Origin: Sinorhizobium chiapasense
GTDB lineage: Bacteria > Pseudomonadota > Alphaproteobacteria > Rhizobiales > Rhizobiaceae
Reading direction: 5' to 3'
Assembly (NCBI RefSeq): GCF_036488675.1
Contig: NZ_CP133151.1
Span: 378,577 to 442,576, forward strand
Length of the DNA: 64,000 nucleotides
Made by a program: the position numbers and the translations under genes. Every line of letters begins with the position of its first letter. Position 1 is the stretch's first letter. Below are positions 19,348-28,273 of this stretch, piece by piece. The notes under the pieces are model-generated. The model did not search any database. It was not told the origin of the DNA and saw nothing but the letters and a program-made list of their open reading frames with translations.

Positions 19348-20122
19348 TATCGCAAAACTGTCCATCTCCGCCGCGACCCATAGGGGCTACGCCCGAAATG
19401 GCAATGAAGACAGCTTTCTTGTCGATCATCGCATCGGAGGGGGCGATTTCGATCAGCTGACCACAGATTTGGTGGTAGCGTCGGACGCTGTCGTCCTCGC
19501 AATCGCTGACGGTTTGGGTGGACATAAGGCCGGCGAGGTCGCGAGCCGTTATGCCGTAACGCAGATTTTGGCCAAGCTCGAGGAGGTAGACTTCGGTGAC
19601 GATGCCTCGGTGTCGGAGCTGCTCAATTCAATCAGCCGCGGACTGCATCACCAGATGTTGGAGACACCAGCCCTGATGGGGATGGGGACGACAATCGTCA
19701 TTGCGATCGTAACTGCACGATCGCTGACGTTTATCAATGTCGGTGACAGTCGCGGCTACCTGATCGACGAAAGCGGCCTGCGTCAAATCACCCATGACGA
19801 TGTTCCGCCTCATCCATCGACCGCGCCGCGGCGAACGGGGGCGATCACTCAGGCCCTTGGCGGGATCTCAACTCGAACGCGGGTTATCCCTCACGTCCAC
19901 CGTACCGGCCTGCCGACGGGAGACTGGTCCATGATCCTCTGCTCTGATGGCGTGACAGATTTCGTGTCTTCGGAAGAAATCGCGAGCATAGGCCGATCGG
20001 GCCCGGCAGATGCGATGACGCTTGTCGACAGTTCCCTGCGCGCTGGCGGGGAGGACAATATTTCCGCGATCGTCGTCAGATGCTCGCCGGCTGGACACAC
20101 AAACAGATCGTTCGACCGGTGA
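19325..20122 (+). CDS. PP2C-family Ser/Thr protein phosphatase
   Basis: This metal-dependent phosphatase has 265 residues. All main PP2C motifs are present: RNGNEDSF for metal binding, ADGLGGHKAGEVAS, GMGTT, NVGDSRGYL, LCSDGVTD and GGEDNISAIVV. The start is probably GTG 19325 (or TTG 19337), both lying inside the end of the upstream gene. The stop TGA overlaps the GTG of the next gene. It most likely removes phosphates placed by the kinase domain of the first gene, giving an on/off switch. Confidence 0.88.
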   Translation: MECRLSSDIAKLSISAATHRGYARNGNEDSFLVDHRIGGGDFDQLTTDLVVASDAVVLAIADGLGGHKAGEVASRYAVTQILAKLEEVDFGDDASVSELLNSISRGLHHQMLETPALMGMGTTIVIAIVTARSLTFINVGDSRGYLIDESGLRQITHDDVPPHPSTAPRRTGAITQALGGISTRTRVIPHVHRTGLPTGDWSMILCSDGVTDFVSSEEIASIGRSGPADAMTLVDSSLRAGGEDNISAIVVRCSPAGHTNRSFDR

Positions 20123-21225
20123 CTGGGAACTTCTACTTTGATGAAAGCGGCAACACCGGGGATCTCTGCAAGGTCGGAGCATACCCTTCTTTCGGTGGCC
20201 AACGGATGTTTTCCCTGGCCTGCATCGGTATCGATGACATCGATGCGCTCGACTATGAAGTCGAACGGCTGAAGTCTCTCCACAGGCTACAGGGAACGGA
20301 GCTGAAATCGACACGAACGAAAGCTAAGCCGAAGTTTGTGTCTGATATCGCTCGGTTTCTGCACTCGCGAGAATGGCCTGTTTTTATCGAACTTGTCGAC
20401 AAGCACTACCTGGTGATGGCAACTATCGTCGAGCGGCTTGTCACCTTGCATCTCTCAGGGACCGAGCCATCACGCGGCGCGCACTTCGTTAAAAATACGA
20501 TGGCGGATTATATCGCTCTTTACGCACCAGATGATCTCGGCCCGCTTTATGCGAAAGCTTGCCAATCCCAAAACCGTCCGGATTGTCGCAAAGTCTTCCA
20601 GCGCTTGATATGGTGGAGCCATCGCTCCCAGCGGGATCGCGATATTGCAGACGGAATCGAACGCTCGAGTCGAGCCAGCCTGAAGATCTTCGAGAAGCTG
20701 CATCCCTACGAAGCTGTCAGGAATGTTCTCCCTATCCCCGATCTTAGCAAGCGGGACGCGAGAATCTGGCTCTTGCCCAATATCTCGTCGTTCACGACTA
20801 TATATGGTCGCATCAATCGTCACGTCGGGGGAAACATGGGAAATGTGACCTTCATTCACGACGAACAGGTCCATTTCGACGAGATCATCGAGGCAAACAA
20901 AGCGCTTGCAGAGAGCCTGCGCGATGACCTTTCGCGGGTGAAACTGCGCACGGCCGACTACAATTTCCAGTTTTCGCCGAGCCTGGCGTTTCAAAACTCC
21001 AAGGATTCGCTGGGCATACAAGCCGCGGACGTCATCGCTGGCTTCGTGTCACGCTACATCTACCAGAAACTTTGGCAACCTGAGACGGTCGATGCGGACC
21101 ATGACGAGGCTTTTCACCTCATCGACCGCTTCACGCGCTCCGGCGGCGTGACGGGCATCAACTACGTGGCACCGAAGGAACTGCTCTACGCGCTGGGTCT
21201 TTCGCCTCTCGCGAACTATGAGTAG
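20119..21225 (+). CDS. DUF3800 protein
   Basis: This 368-residue protein belongs to DUF3800, a family with an RNase H-like fold often found in defence and mobile loci. NFYFDESGNTGD at the N-terminus provides the acidic motif. LGIQAADVIAGFVSRYIYQ near the C-terminus is the second family motif, with a conserved Asp. The start is GTG 20119, which overlaps the phosphatase stop as GTGA. A longer frame to ATG 20080 exists but gives no family similarity. It is the last gene of the four-gene operon and a candidate nuclease effector. Confidence 0.8.
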   Translation: MTGNFYFDESGNTGDLCKVGAYPSFGGQRMFSLACIGIDDIDALDYEVERLKSLHRLQGTELKSTRTKAKPKFVSDIARFLHSREWPVFIELVDKHYLVMATIVERLVTLHLSGTEPSRGAHFVKNTMADYIALYAPDDLGPLYAKACQSQNRPDCRKVFQRLIWWSHRSQRDRDIADGIERSSRASLKIFEKLHPYEAVRNVLPIPDLSKRDARIWLLPNISSFTTIYGRINRHVGGNMGNVTFIHDEQVHFDEIIEANKALAESLRDDLSRVKLRTADYNFQFSPSLAFQNSKDSLGIQAADVIAGFVSRYIYQKLWQPETVDADHDEAFHLIDRFTRSGGVTGINYVAPKELLYALGLSPLANYE

Positions 21226-21303
21226 CAACATGCGCGACAATATTCGCCGAAGCGGCGCAAAGCACCCCTGTGCTGGGACTGCCCGTATGCTCCCAGATTA
21301 GCT

Positions 21304-21987
21304 CTACAACCCCAGGAACCGTCGCGCGGCGCTCATATTTGGCGCATAGCTTGCTGTTATCGTGTCCAAATCTTCGATAATCTCCGGCTTCACTAAACGG
21401 CTTTCTGTTTGATACTCCTGCGTGTTGGAAGACACAAAGACAACGGCACCCTTGTGACCAGCGCCGCGGAGATCTCGTCCGATCTGCAGATAGGACTCAA
21501 AGACAAAGCAATCCTTTGTCGACTCCTTCCCACGTCGCGCGGGCGCTCGCGCGATGTTACTTCGCGCAAATGCTCGCGAGGCAATTTCAGGATGGGCATC
21601 AATAACACTGCCGATACTCAACAGCCGCTCGACAATGGCGCGCGACCGTTGTGTCATGTCCGCAAGGTGCGACAGATCGACAGCCTTGTGCCGCCCGTAG
21701 ACGCCAGAGAGCGCGTTGGCCTGATCGATCTGTGCGATCAACCTTTGTAGTGCGTTGGTTGCTTCCGACTGGACTGCTTCGTCATGACCATCGAACTCGA
21801 CGATGACCTGCGCGGCCAAAATGATCTCAAGGTTGCCGGTCTCGGCAGCTTCAATAACCTGCAAGGCCGCTTCTCGGTCATGCCTTCGCATCGCCTCGCG
21901 CGTCGGATCGCGCATTACATCCAGAATGGAGCAAGTGTCCATGAAGAGGATCGGTATGTTCGGCGAACGTCGAACCGCAGCACCCAT
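21304..21987 (-). CDS. PIN-domain protein, probable ribonuclease
   Basis: The 227 residues fit a PIN-like nuclease. An early FMDTCSILDVMR supplies the first catalytic Asp, VIVEFDGHD supplies a middle acidic position, and KDCFVFESYL with the following VVFVSSNTQEY supplies the C-terminal acidic pocket. This is longer than VapC toxins and closer to the larger PIN proteins of defence islands. It is six bases downstream of its partner and converges on the kinase-helicase operon, whose last stop is 78 bases away. Confidence 0.7.
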   Translation of the reverse strand: MGAAVRRSPNIPILFMDTCSILDVMRDPTREAMRRHDREAALQVIEAAETGNLEIILAAQVIVEFDGHDEAVQSEATNALQRLIAQIDQANALSGVYGRHKAVDLSHLADMTQRSRAIVERLLSIGSVIDAHPEIASRAFARSNIARAPARRGKESTKDCFVFESYLQIGRDLRGAGHKGAVVFVSSNTQEYQTESRLVKPEIIEDLDTITASYAPNMSAARRFLGL

Positions 21988-21993
21988 GAGGAG

Positions 21994-22650
21994 CTATCGC
22001 TCGCCGTCATAGAAACGCAAAAGCGAAAGAGCGTTCTCAAAGTCTCCAGCCAACCTGTGCGCGGTGTCCTCGTCCCAGCCGTCCACTTCAGACAGCCACC
22101 GGGATAATTGGTCCGGATCGAGCTTACGCCGGTGCGAATGCGAGGCCACGATAAAGGCATACCAACGCCGTTGATCGGACGGATGACCCGCACCCGTTGA
22201 TTTGTTGGCTGCTGCAGAGAAACGCCGCAGAGCCGATGCGACCTCCACGTTCACCCAATCGTCTAACCCCTGCTCTTCTTTAGTCGTTTTGATGCTGAAG
22301 CCGTGTCGAGCGGCAATTGGCTCCAAGAGATTGTGCAGAAACTCGTCAAGAACCGCATTGTACTGTGCGAAACTCAAGCGTCCGACATTGAGCGGCGTAA
22401 TATTCGGAACGTAGTAGCCATCCGCTGTCCCCCAGAATGTGAGACCGGCTTCGGGATGGTGGGCGTTCTGCTCACACGTGAATAAAAGCACGTCCTCGTC
22501 AGTGAGGCCTGCGAGCCGCATCTCCTCCGAGCGCTCCAGGTCAACCGACCATGGTGCCACAGCACCCTCGATGAGCGCATTTCGTAGTGCCCCGCGTTGC
22601 TCACGATCACCATGCACAGACAGGTCCCGAAAAACTTCAATCTCTTTCAT
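21994..22650 (-). CDS. Unknown partner of the PIN protein
   Basis: I do not recognise this 218-residue protein. It is soluble and acidic, with an N-terminal MKEIEVFRDLSVHGD and a C-terminal helical region ending in LSLLRFYDGER. It is the first gene of a two-gene unit, ending six bases before the PIN-domain gene, so the two are translated together. By position it could be an antitoxin or a sensor for the PIN nuclease. Another possibility is that both belong functionally to the adjacent kinase-helicase operon. Confidence 0.55.
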   Translation of the reverse strand: MKEIEVFRDLSVHGDREQRGALRNALIEGAVAPWSVDLERSEEMRLAGLTDEDVLLFTCEQNAHHPEAGLTFWGTADGYYVPNITPLNVGRLSFAQYNAVLDEFLHNLLEPIAARHGFSIKTTKEEQGLDDWVNVEVASALRRFSAAANKSTGAGHPSDQRRWYAFIVASHSHRRKLDPDQLSRWLSEVDGWDEDTAHRLAGDFENALSLLRFYDGER

Positions 22651-22882
22651 AGCCTCGCCTCGCGACTATCAAATCTCGGCTCATGCTTTTCAGTAGGACT
22701 ACGGCATCAACGGTGCAACTGGGCTTGGAAAATCGGACCGACTGAGAACTCTCGTTTGCTTAGCTCGTCTTCAAACTTCGCCTACGGATTCCAAGTTTGT
22801 GCTGTGAAGCTCTCATGACGGGCTCGGGTCGCTTTCCGCGGAAGCGAACGCCAGAGGCGAAAGCGCTTTAAAACACGCGCTG

Positions 22883-23467
22883 TCAGATTATTCCCCATGC
22901 CCGGAACCTCCCCCGCCCCGTCATCTCTCTGAGCTCCAGCTCCAAAACAATTCGCCGCGCCGCCTGCGGCGTCACCTCGAGCGTCTTCACGACCATCCCG
23001 GCCGAAACGAGCGGTTTCGTCATGACCAGCTCGATCAGTTCCGGCAATTTTGACGAGGTGCGCCGTCCAATGAGCTTCCGTTCCATCATCTGTCGCGCCA
23101 GTGCCAACCGGTCATGTTTCTTCAGCCCGATCTCGGCAGCCGCGCTCAGTCCCTGAGCGATCGCGAGCAACCGCATCTCGCGATCGCGATGCCGACGCCG
23201 ATCGACGGGAATGCATTTCAGGCCGAAATTGATGGTGGTGAGATGCGCCGCGGTGGTGATGCCGGCCTGGCGCAGGAACGACGCCGCCAGCAGCCGGCCG
23301 AGCCAAGGCGCGTGTTGCAGCACGGAGAGCTCGTTCCAGGCATCGAGCGCAACGATCGCCTGCAGCACTGGCGGCAGGTCGCCAATCAGGGCGAGCACGC
23401 CGCGCCACTCCTCGAGACGTTCGTCCTCGTCCCAATCGAGATCGTAGACCAGTGGATTTTTTTCGGC
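22883..23467 (-). pseudogene. DUF1612/HTH plasmid gene, 5'-truncated
   Basis: The minus-strand frame encodes the C-terminal part of a protein common on rhizobial plasmids (DUF1612 followed by a helix-turn-helix). Readable segments are [49 protein letters not shown] and a C-terminal HTH around [29 protein letters not shown]. Full-length relatives are about twice as long. No start is found upstream of about 23467, and similarity stops there. I read it as a fragment left by recombination. Confidence 0.65.
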
Positions 23468-24626
23468 CCGAGCCGGGCCGGGCGTTAGAGTTCCTCACTG
23501 CATATGATGCTTCAGGCCACGCCTGACTATCGATAGGTTTCCAGTATCTATATGTATTGCGCGTATACATTCGCAACCAGGCGGAGAATTATACATAATT
23601 CTATTATTGCAGGCTCCGACCTAATGGGGACGAAGCCGTACAACGTACTTTCGGCTGTTTCCAACATCTACGAGACCAACAAACGGCACTTTTGGGACTT
23701 ACAGGCACGGTGACGGCAGGCGACTTGCCGGCTTAAAAAAATATCCCGTCGGTTAGACACGGATGGCGGTCGAGTTATGTTGAAATTGGTTGCGAGGGTA
23801 GGATTTGAACCTGTGGTCTTGAGCGGAATCGAACCGCGGGCCCGCCGAACACGTCATGCTGTTGCCGTTGATACATTATGCGATCTGTTGAGCACGGAAC
23901 GGGACCATACCCAAATACGCTGCGTCAAAGGCACTACGGCTGCTCTCGACCTCGCGACGGTCGTTGCCGTGCAGATAACTGAACGGTGGCAAGCGACACT
24001 GCTCCCTGACGCGCTGGAAGACTATGTCACGCAGGACAACCCGGTTCGCGTCAATGCCGCCGACCCGCGAATTGCCACGGGTACTCTGAGACAGACGGCG
24101 CAATAGAAGGAAAATTGCGTGCGCGAAGGCCTATCCGGCCGCGCCGCGCCAACATGGCTAAGCGGCGATGCTAGCAGCGTGGCCTGATGAGTATCGCCGC
24201 ATCGAAACCGCTGGATCAAGATCGAACATGGCTGCGCCCACGCCACCACCAAACGTGTGTCATGTGGAGGACGCATTGCCGAGAGGGCCTGAGACGCCGA
24301 AGCGGCAGACTACGCACTCGTCCCGTGGTCTCGCGCGACAGGACGCCGAGAACCGGCAGCCGTCGGTGATGGTACGTCGTACTTCGACTGTCGAGTCATC
24401 TGTCTCTTGTCCTCGCTCCGCCAACTGCGACAGCCTGAAGCGGGTCAGCTACTTGCGGGCGGTGCGCTCATTGACGCCCGAGGCCGCTGCTTTGACAACA
24501 GCGAGGACAAAGCCATTCCGATCATTGTATAGTCGCCTCGTCTACGTGGCCGGATTGGCTATCCCGTGAGAGCAGTTCGCCTCTTAACTGACCACAAACC
24601 CGAAGTTGCCGCACCGGTTCCAGGAA
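23468..24626. other. Scar region without intact genes
   Basis: About 1.1 kb with no recognised complete gene. It contains a tRNA 3'-end remnant (listed separately) and an AT-rich patch near 23530-23600. The open frames here are Arg-rich and overlap on both strands, as expected for non-coding sequence. Confidence 0.4.
23787..23823 (-). repeat. Remnant of the 3' end of an initiator tRNA-fMet gene, attachment-site-like
   Basis: Read on the minus strand, the sequence ends with the T-arm AGGTTCAAATCCT and the acceptor end CGCAACCA. From memory it resembles the 3' end of rhizobial initiator tRNA with about five changes. The T-stem is no longer perfectly paired, and no D- or anticodon arm follows, so it is not a working tRNA. 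A second T-arm-like hairpin, GCGG-TTCGATT-CCGC on the minus strand, lies directly beside it. Such 3' ends are typical integration sites of tyrosine-recombinase elements. Confidence 0.55.
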
Positions 24627-25586
24627 TCAGAACGTGAGTTTGAAGCCGGCCGATATCGTAAGGGCCTGGAGGTCCATGCCGGCCAAATTCTTGTAGATTC
24701 CTGTCGCGGTATCCTTCGACTTATCCACCGTCATGTCGCCTTTCTCGCGAAAATACTTATCGAAATTGCCGGCCAGGAAGAGGTTGACGCGGTCAGTCAC
24801 TTGATAATTGGCCTTGGCGCCGAACGAGACGAAAGGCTCCGTACCGAATTCGCCTTTGCTATGCATTGTGCGCAGCCAGTGGTCGTCGATCTCACTTTCA
24901 TCGATCCCGAGGCCACCGCGTAGCAGACCGGAGAGAGTCCAATCGCCGAGTCTAGTGATTACTTCGGCGCCGAGGAAAACCCCCGGATAACGCTGTTCGT
25001 AGCTGATGATGCCTTTGCCGGGCTCGAAAATTTCCTGGCTGTCTCGGAAGGCCCTACCGCTATAGATAAAGGTGCCGCCATAGGCGGTCCATTTCACGTC
25101 GGTGTACTTGAAGCCGCCGTGCAGGTTGATGGTTGTGGCATCGTTGATCCCAAAGTCGCGACCGGCTGCAATATCAAGATTGATGTAGCGATCAAGCGAG
25201 GTGTCGGGGCTTATGTCTCGTGACGCCCAATCCCCCGGACCGAAGCCCGGCGAAAAACCATACCAATCATAATCCTCCATGTGGCTCTCGCCCGAGAGCC
25301 CGATCACAGAGTTGGCTGCGATGGTCCAGCTATTACCAAGCTCAGCCTTGAAGCCGGTCGTCAGAACTGGCGCATCGCTTTCCCAGATCAGTTTGCTGAC
25401 ATGATTGCCAGCTAAGTCGTAGACAAGCTCGTTGGCCCTGAGCTGAGTGTAGCCGACACCACCAACAAGTACGAAGCTGCTGTCGGGCGCAGCATAGATC
25501 GTTTCGTCGGCCGCCACGGCGACTGTCGAAGTTGCGCAGAAAGCGCCGAAAACAAAAACTGGGAATGATGCCGTGAAGCGACGCAT
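24627..25586 (-). CDS. Omptin-family outer-membrane protease
   Basis: The 319-residue protein starts at MRRF with a signal peptide (hydrophobic core FPVFVFGAFCATSTVAVA, cleavage near AVA-AD). It continues as a beta-barrel ending in Phe (FKLTF). MEDYDW and IDDHW correspond to the two omptin active-site pairs (Asp-x-Asp and Asp-x-His). Relatives include OmpT and Pla, aspartyl-type surface proteases. The frame is open upstream to 25928, but only the 25586 start gives a signal peptide. A 49-base copy of an internal segment is found at 49002-49050. Its role in symbiosis is unknown. Cleavage of host peptides is a guess from the family. Confidence 0.85.
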   Translation of the reverse strand: MRRFTASFPVFVFGAFCATSTVAVAADETIYAAPDSSFVLVGGVGYTQLRANELVYDLAGNHVSKLIWESDAPVLTTGFKAELGNSWTIAANSVIGLSGESHMEDYDWYGFSPGFGPGDWASRDISPDTSLDRYINLDIAAGRDFGINDATTINLHGGFKYTDVKWTAYGGTFIYSGRAFRDSQEIFEPGKGIISYEQRYPGVFLGAEVITRLGDWTLSGLLRGGLGIDESEIDDHWLRTMHSKGEFGTEPFVSFGAKANYQVTDRVNLFLAGNFDKYFREKGDMTVDKSKDTATGIYKNLAGMDLQALTISAGFKLTF

Positions 25587-27110
25587 TACGCGGGCCGTGC
25601 CTGCCGCAGGCTCCGCTGAACTTTTTGCTTGGCTAAGCGACGTCGCTGCAGCATTGCGTTGCGAGCTGCCGGCCAGTTGGAGCAATTCGTCATATGGATG
25701 CTGTTGCGTGGCATCGCACAGTAATGAGCTTGCAAAGTTCGACGCATTCCGTCCGTAATCTTCTTGCCGATGAATCCTGATGTGAAGTGTCATTTGACCC
25801 TTTCCTGAAGATCGACCAGATAAGCCGTTAGTGAATGAGCACTGCCCCCACCACAAAGACGGTACAGTCACGCCGGCACAGCTAGCGTCGGGGGTTACAT
25901 CGGCTAACGCCGTCGTCGCGGCGACCACCGTATGCTGGCGAGCCGTTCCTCATCCAAAGGCAGCGCGTTTGCGGAATGGCAAGCAAGCATTGTGCCGATG
26001 GGAACATTGTTGCAGATCAACTGGATCGCACCCATGGCATCTTGTGCGATGTCTGACAGTTGTCGAAGTTCTAACAACGCGTGTAACCGGCAGAGCGTGC
26101 GCTTTGTCGTCTCCCGCCCAGTATGAAGCTGGAGCCACCGCTGTCAGCGACACTGTAGGCTCCTGAGCACGATGACGAAGTGAATATTGAACATGGCGCA
26201 CCTCCGCCATCTTCCTCGTGCGGTGCGTTCCAAAGACCCGAAAGAGGCACGTAGCAAGAACGTGAACCCCTGAGCCAACCAGGAGGCCTCCCCTATGGGT
26301 CAATACGGTCAGGTGGCCTGCCATCATTCCAGGACAGGACAACTGATAAAGAAGGTGTCGCCGGTCTGGCGTCTGACGACCGTACTATCCGACACTGTTC
26401 TGTCGCCTTTGTTGGTCCGCGATACCGGCCTATTTCGCCGAGCTCTTGTCTGGCCTCAGGCTAATCCGCTGAAATTCAATCACAGTTTTTTCTTCTGCTG
26501 GGTCGGCCAAGTTGGCACGAGTTTTGAAACGCCTTCGTTGCGAGCCGGAGCCGCCGACCTTCATTTCGTGGATGACACCGCGATCGATGGAAAAAGAACT
26601 GAAGTCGCGCAAGGAGATCATCACAGGCGGGTTCGACCTTCATGAGGAGACGGGCTGGACCAGACGGCGCTTCAATCCAGCATTCCGATATCTGCTACCT
26701 CTGTTTCCAGAAGGTCGGGCACGGCAGGTGCTCAAACCTGACTACCCCGTTTTGGGAGTGCTTCTCGATGCTGAGGACCGTGCAGCGCTACGGCGCTGGA
26801 TTTCCAGAGCCGAGCGGCGAGTCGACTGAGAAGGTCTTGTGCAGGGTGCTGTTGCCCTGGCGCGTTGTCGACAATGAAGGACTGCGGGCGCGTCAGCAGT
26901 AACGGAACAGAACGCTTCGCCGCGCGAGGTGCATTTCTTTCAGTTGGCACAGGGGGATACTTGGCAACATTTTCTATAAGAAAATTGTGGCAATTACGCC
27001 GAATGCGCGCAAAGGGGCAGTTCGAATTGGCGGTCAGTCGAAAATTTTCCTGTTGGCCCGGCGCATTTCTGTCAACTAAATGTTGATATCGTCAAGATTG
27101 CTCCCTATAA
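25587..27110. other. 1.5 kb intergenic region, no gene recognised
   Basis: Several short overlapping frames occur on both strands, but none has recognisable family features together with a ribosome site. A TGGCACGAGTTTTGAA at 26514 resembles a sigma-54 promoter but has GA instead of GC at -12. The stretch may be remnant sequence between recombination events. Confidence 0.35.
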
Positions 27111-27130
27111 ATATACGTAATCTTGTATAT
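27111..27130 (+). promoter_or_regulatory. Inverted repeat before the XRE gene, possible operator
   Basis: ATATAC, eight bases, GTATAT forms a perfect inverted repeat 17 bases before the start of the XRE antitoxin-like gene. Autoregulation by XRE-family antitoxins at such palindromes is common, and here it is inferred from position only. Confidence 0.5.
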
Positions 27131-27147
27131 GAAGTTGGATTTGTTCG

Positions 27148-27462
27148 ATGACCCAGCTAGCCTACGACAGCATTTTCGATGCGATCGCGGACGATCCGGC
27201 AGAAGCTGCCGATTTGCAATTCCGCGCCGATCTGATGATCACGTTGCGGAAAATCTTCGAGGACCGCGGTTGGAGACAAGCAGAAATCGCCGCTGCGCTC
27301 GATGTCCCGCAGCCCCGAGTGAGTGAACTCATGCGCGGTAAAATTGACCTGTTTTCGGCCGACAAACTGATAGGCTTGTTGGCCAAAGTGAACGTAAGGC
27401 TGAGGCCGTCCTACGCCGCTGATGACCACCGAGTGACTTGCGAAGTAGTGCAGGCCGCTTAG
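27148..27462 (+). CDS. XRE-family transcriptional regulator, HigA-like antitoxin
   Basis: The 104 residues contain a helix-turn-helix of the XRE type at about 45-95 (GWRQAEIAAALDVPQPRVSELMRGKIDLFSADKL). This matches antitoxins paired with HigB/Gp49-type toxins. The start ATG 27148 lies just after an inverted repeat. The stop overlaps by four bases the stop end of a toxin-like gene on the other strand, so the two converge. This differs from the tandem layout usual for this pair. Confidence 0.8.
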   Translation: MTQLAYDSIFDAIADDPAEAADLQFRADLMITLRKIFEDRGWRQAEIAAALDVPQPRVSELMRGKIDLFSADKLIGLLAKVNVRLRPSYAADDHRVTCEVVQAA

Positions 27463-27812
27463 CGGCCTGCACCCTTGTTCTCCTTGATCTGCCTAAGCAT
27501 TTCCTTATAGCGCTCGCTCGCCGTGTTCATCGCTTTCTTATCGACGCCATTCGTCGTCTTCGTAAAAGCGTGGAGTAAGTAGACGGTATCCTCGAATTTT
27601 GCGCAGTAGACCGCCCTATACGCTGGGCTTCCATTTTCGATCAGTTCAATTGCTCCCGGCCCAACACTTTTCTGGATGTGTTTGTAGGCTGAGAATGGCA
27701 CTCCCCCGTGCTGAACGGCAGTTAGATCCAAACCGAACTGTCTTTGAATTTCCTTGGGCAACGCCCTAAAATCTTTGGCCGCCGCTTCATTCACAAATCG
27801 AAACTTCTTCAT
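27459..27812 (-). CDS. HigB/Gp49-like toxin of the RelE superfamily
   Basis: The 117-residue protein fits the Gp49/HigB group of ribosome-dependent mRNA interferases. It has EAAAKDFRALPKEIQRQFGLDLTAVQHG at the N-terminus, AYRAVYCAKFEDTVYLLHAFTKTTNGVDKKAM in the middle, and a charged helical end ERYKEMLRQIKE. The combination of YRAVY, HAFxKK-type and a terminal helix is diagnostic. It converges with the XRE gene, sharing four bases at the 3' ends. The usual order is toxin then antitoxin on one strand. Confidence 0.8.
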   Translation of the reverse strand: MKKFRFVNEAAAKDFRALPKEIQRQFGLDLTAVQHGGVPFSAYKHIQKSVGPGAIELIENGSPAYRAVYCAKFEDTVYLLHAFTKTTNGVDKKAMNTASERYKEMLRQIKENKGAGR

Positions 27813-27990
27813 AAAACCTCATTCAATCACTTTTCTCCTTTTATCCGCCCTGGGCGAGGTTAATCACTTATCGGACGTTCCCGAGATCGTAGCCGATCCG
27901 TTTGAATATAGTACACGCCATAGATGTATTCAATTTCTGTCGGTGATAGCGAATGTAACTGAACAGCGGCAATGAGCCGGTCTTCGTCAT

Positions 27991-28165
27991 TTACCTTCCG
28001 CGGCTTCGCGTCGCCATGTCTGCAACCGTGTCCTTACCGATGGCGAGATCACGGACGATCCACCGATAGCTACGGCCTTCTTCAACAAAGGCTCGTACCT
28101 TCGGAGCTGGCCGGTCCGATGCGGTCTTTGTCCGGGCTGGCGTCCCCGTTTTTTCCAACGCGATT
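27991..28165 (-). pseudogene. Serine recombinase (resolvase) C-terminal fragment
   Basis: The minus strand encodes VRAFVEEGRSYRWIVRDL followed by GKDTVADM, ending at a TAA. This is the C-terminal helix-turn-helix of resolvase/invertase proteins, where the usual pattern is GxSxRxIARDLGxxKxTV. The catalytic N-terminal domain is absent, so only a tail remains. It marks a former mobile element next to the nod operon end. Confidence 0.6.
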
Positions 28166-28273
28166 TGGCAACCCCCAGCTAGAATTCACGCGTTGGCTGA
28201 GAATGGCGGCCCGCGTATAAGTTAGCACCACCGCGTTTTCGGAGCCGGCTTCAAAGGCATCCTCGGCATTCAT

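Noticed and set aside
23787..23960. Functional tRNA gene
   Set aside because: Only 3'-end arms are visible. The 5' acceptor, D-arm and anticodon arm are missing at tRNA distance.
26513..26530. TGGCAC-like site resembling a -24/-12 promoter
   Set aside because: The -12 element is GA instead of GC and no gene follows in a suitable position.
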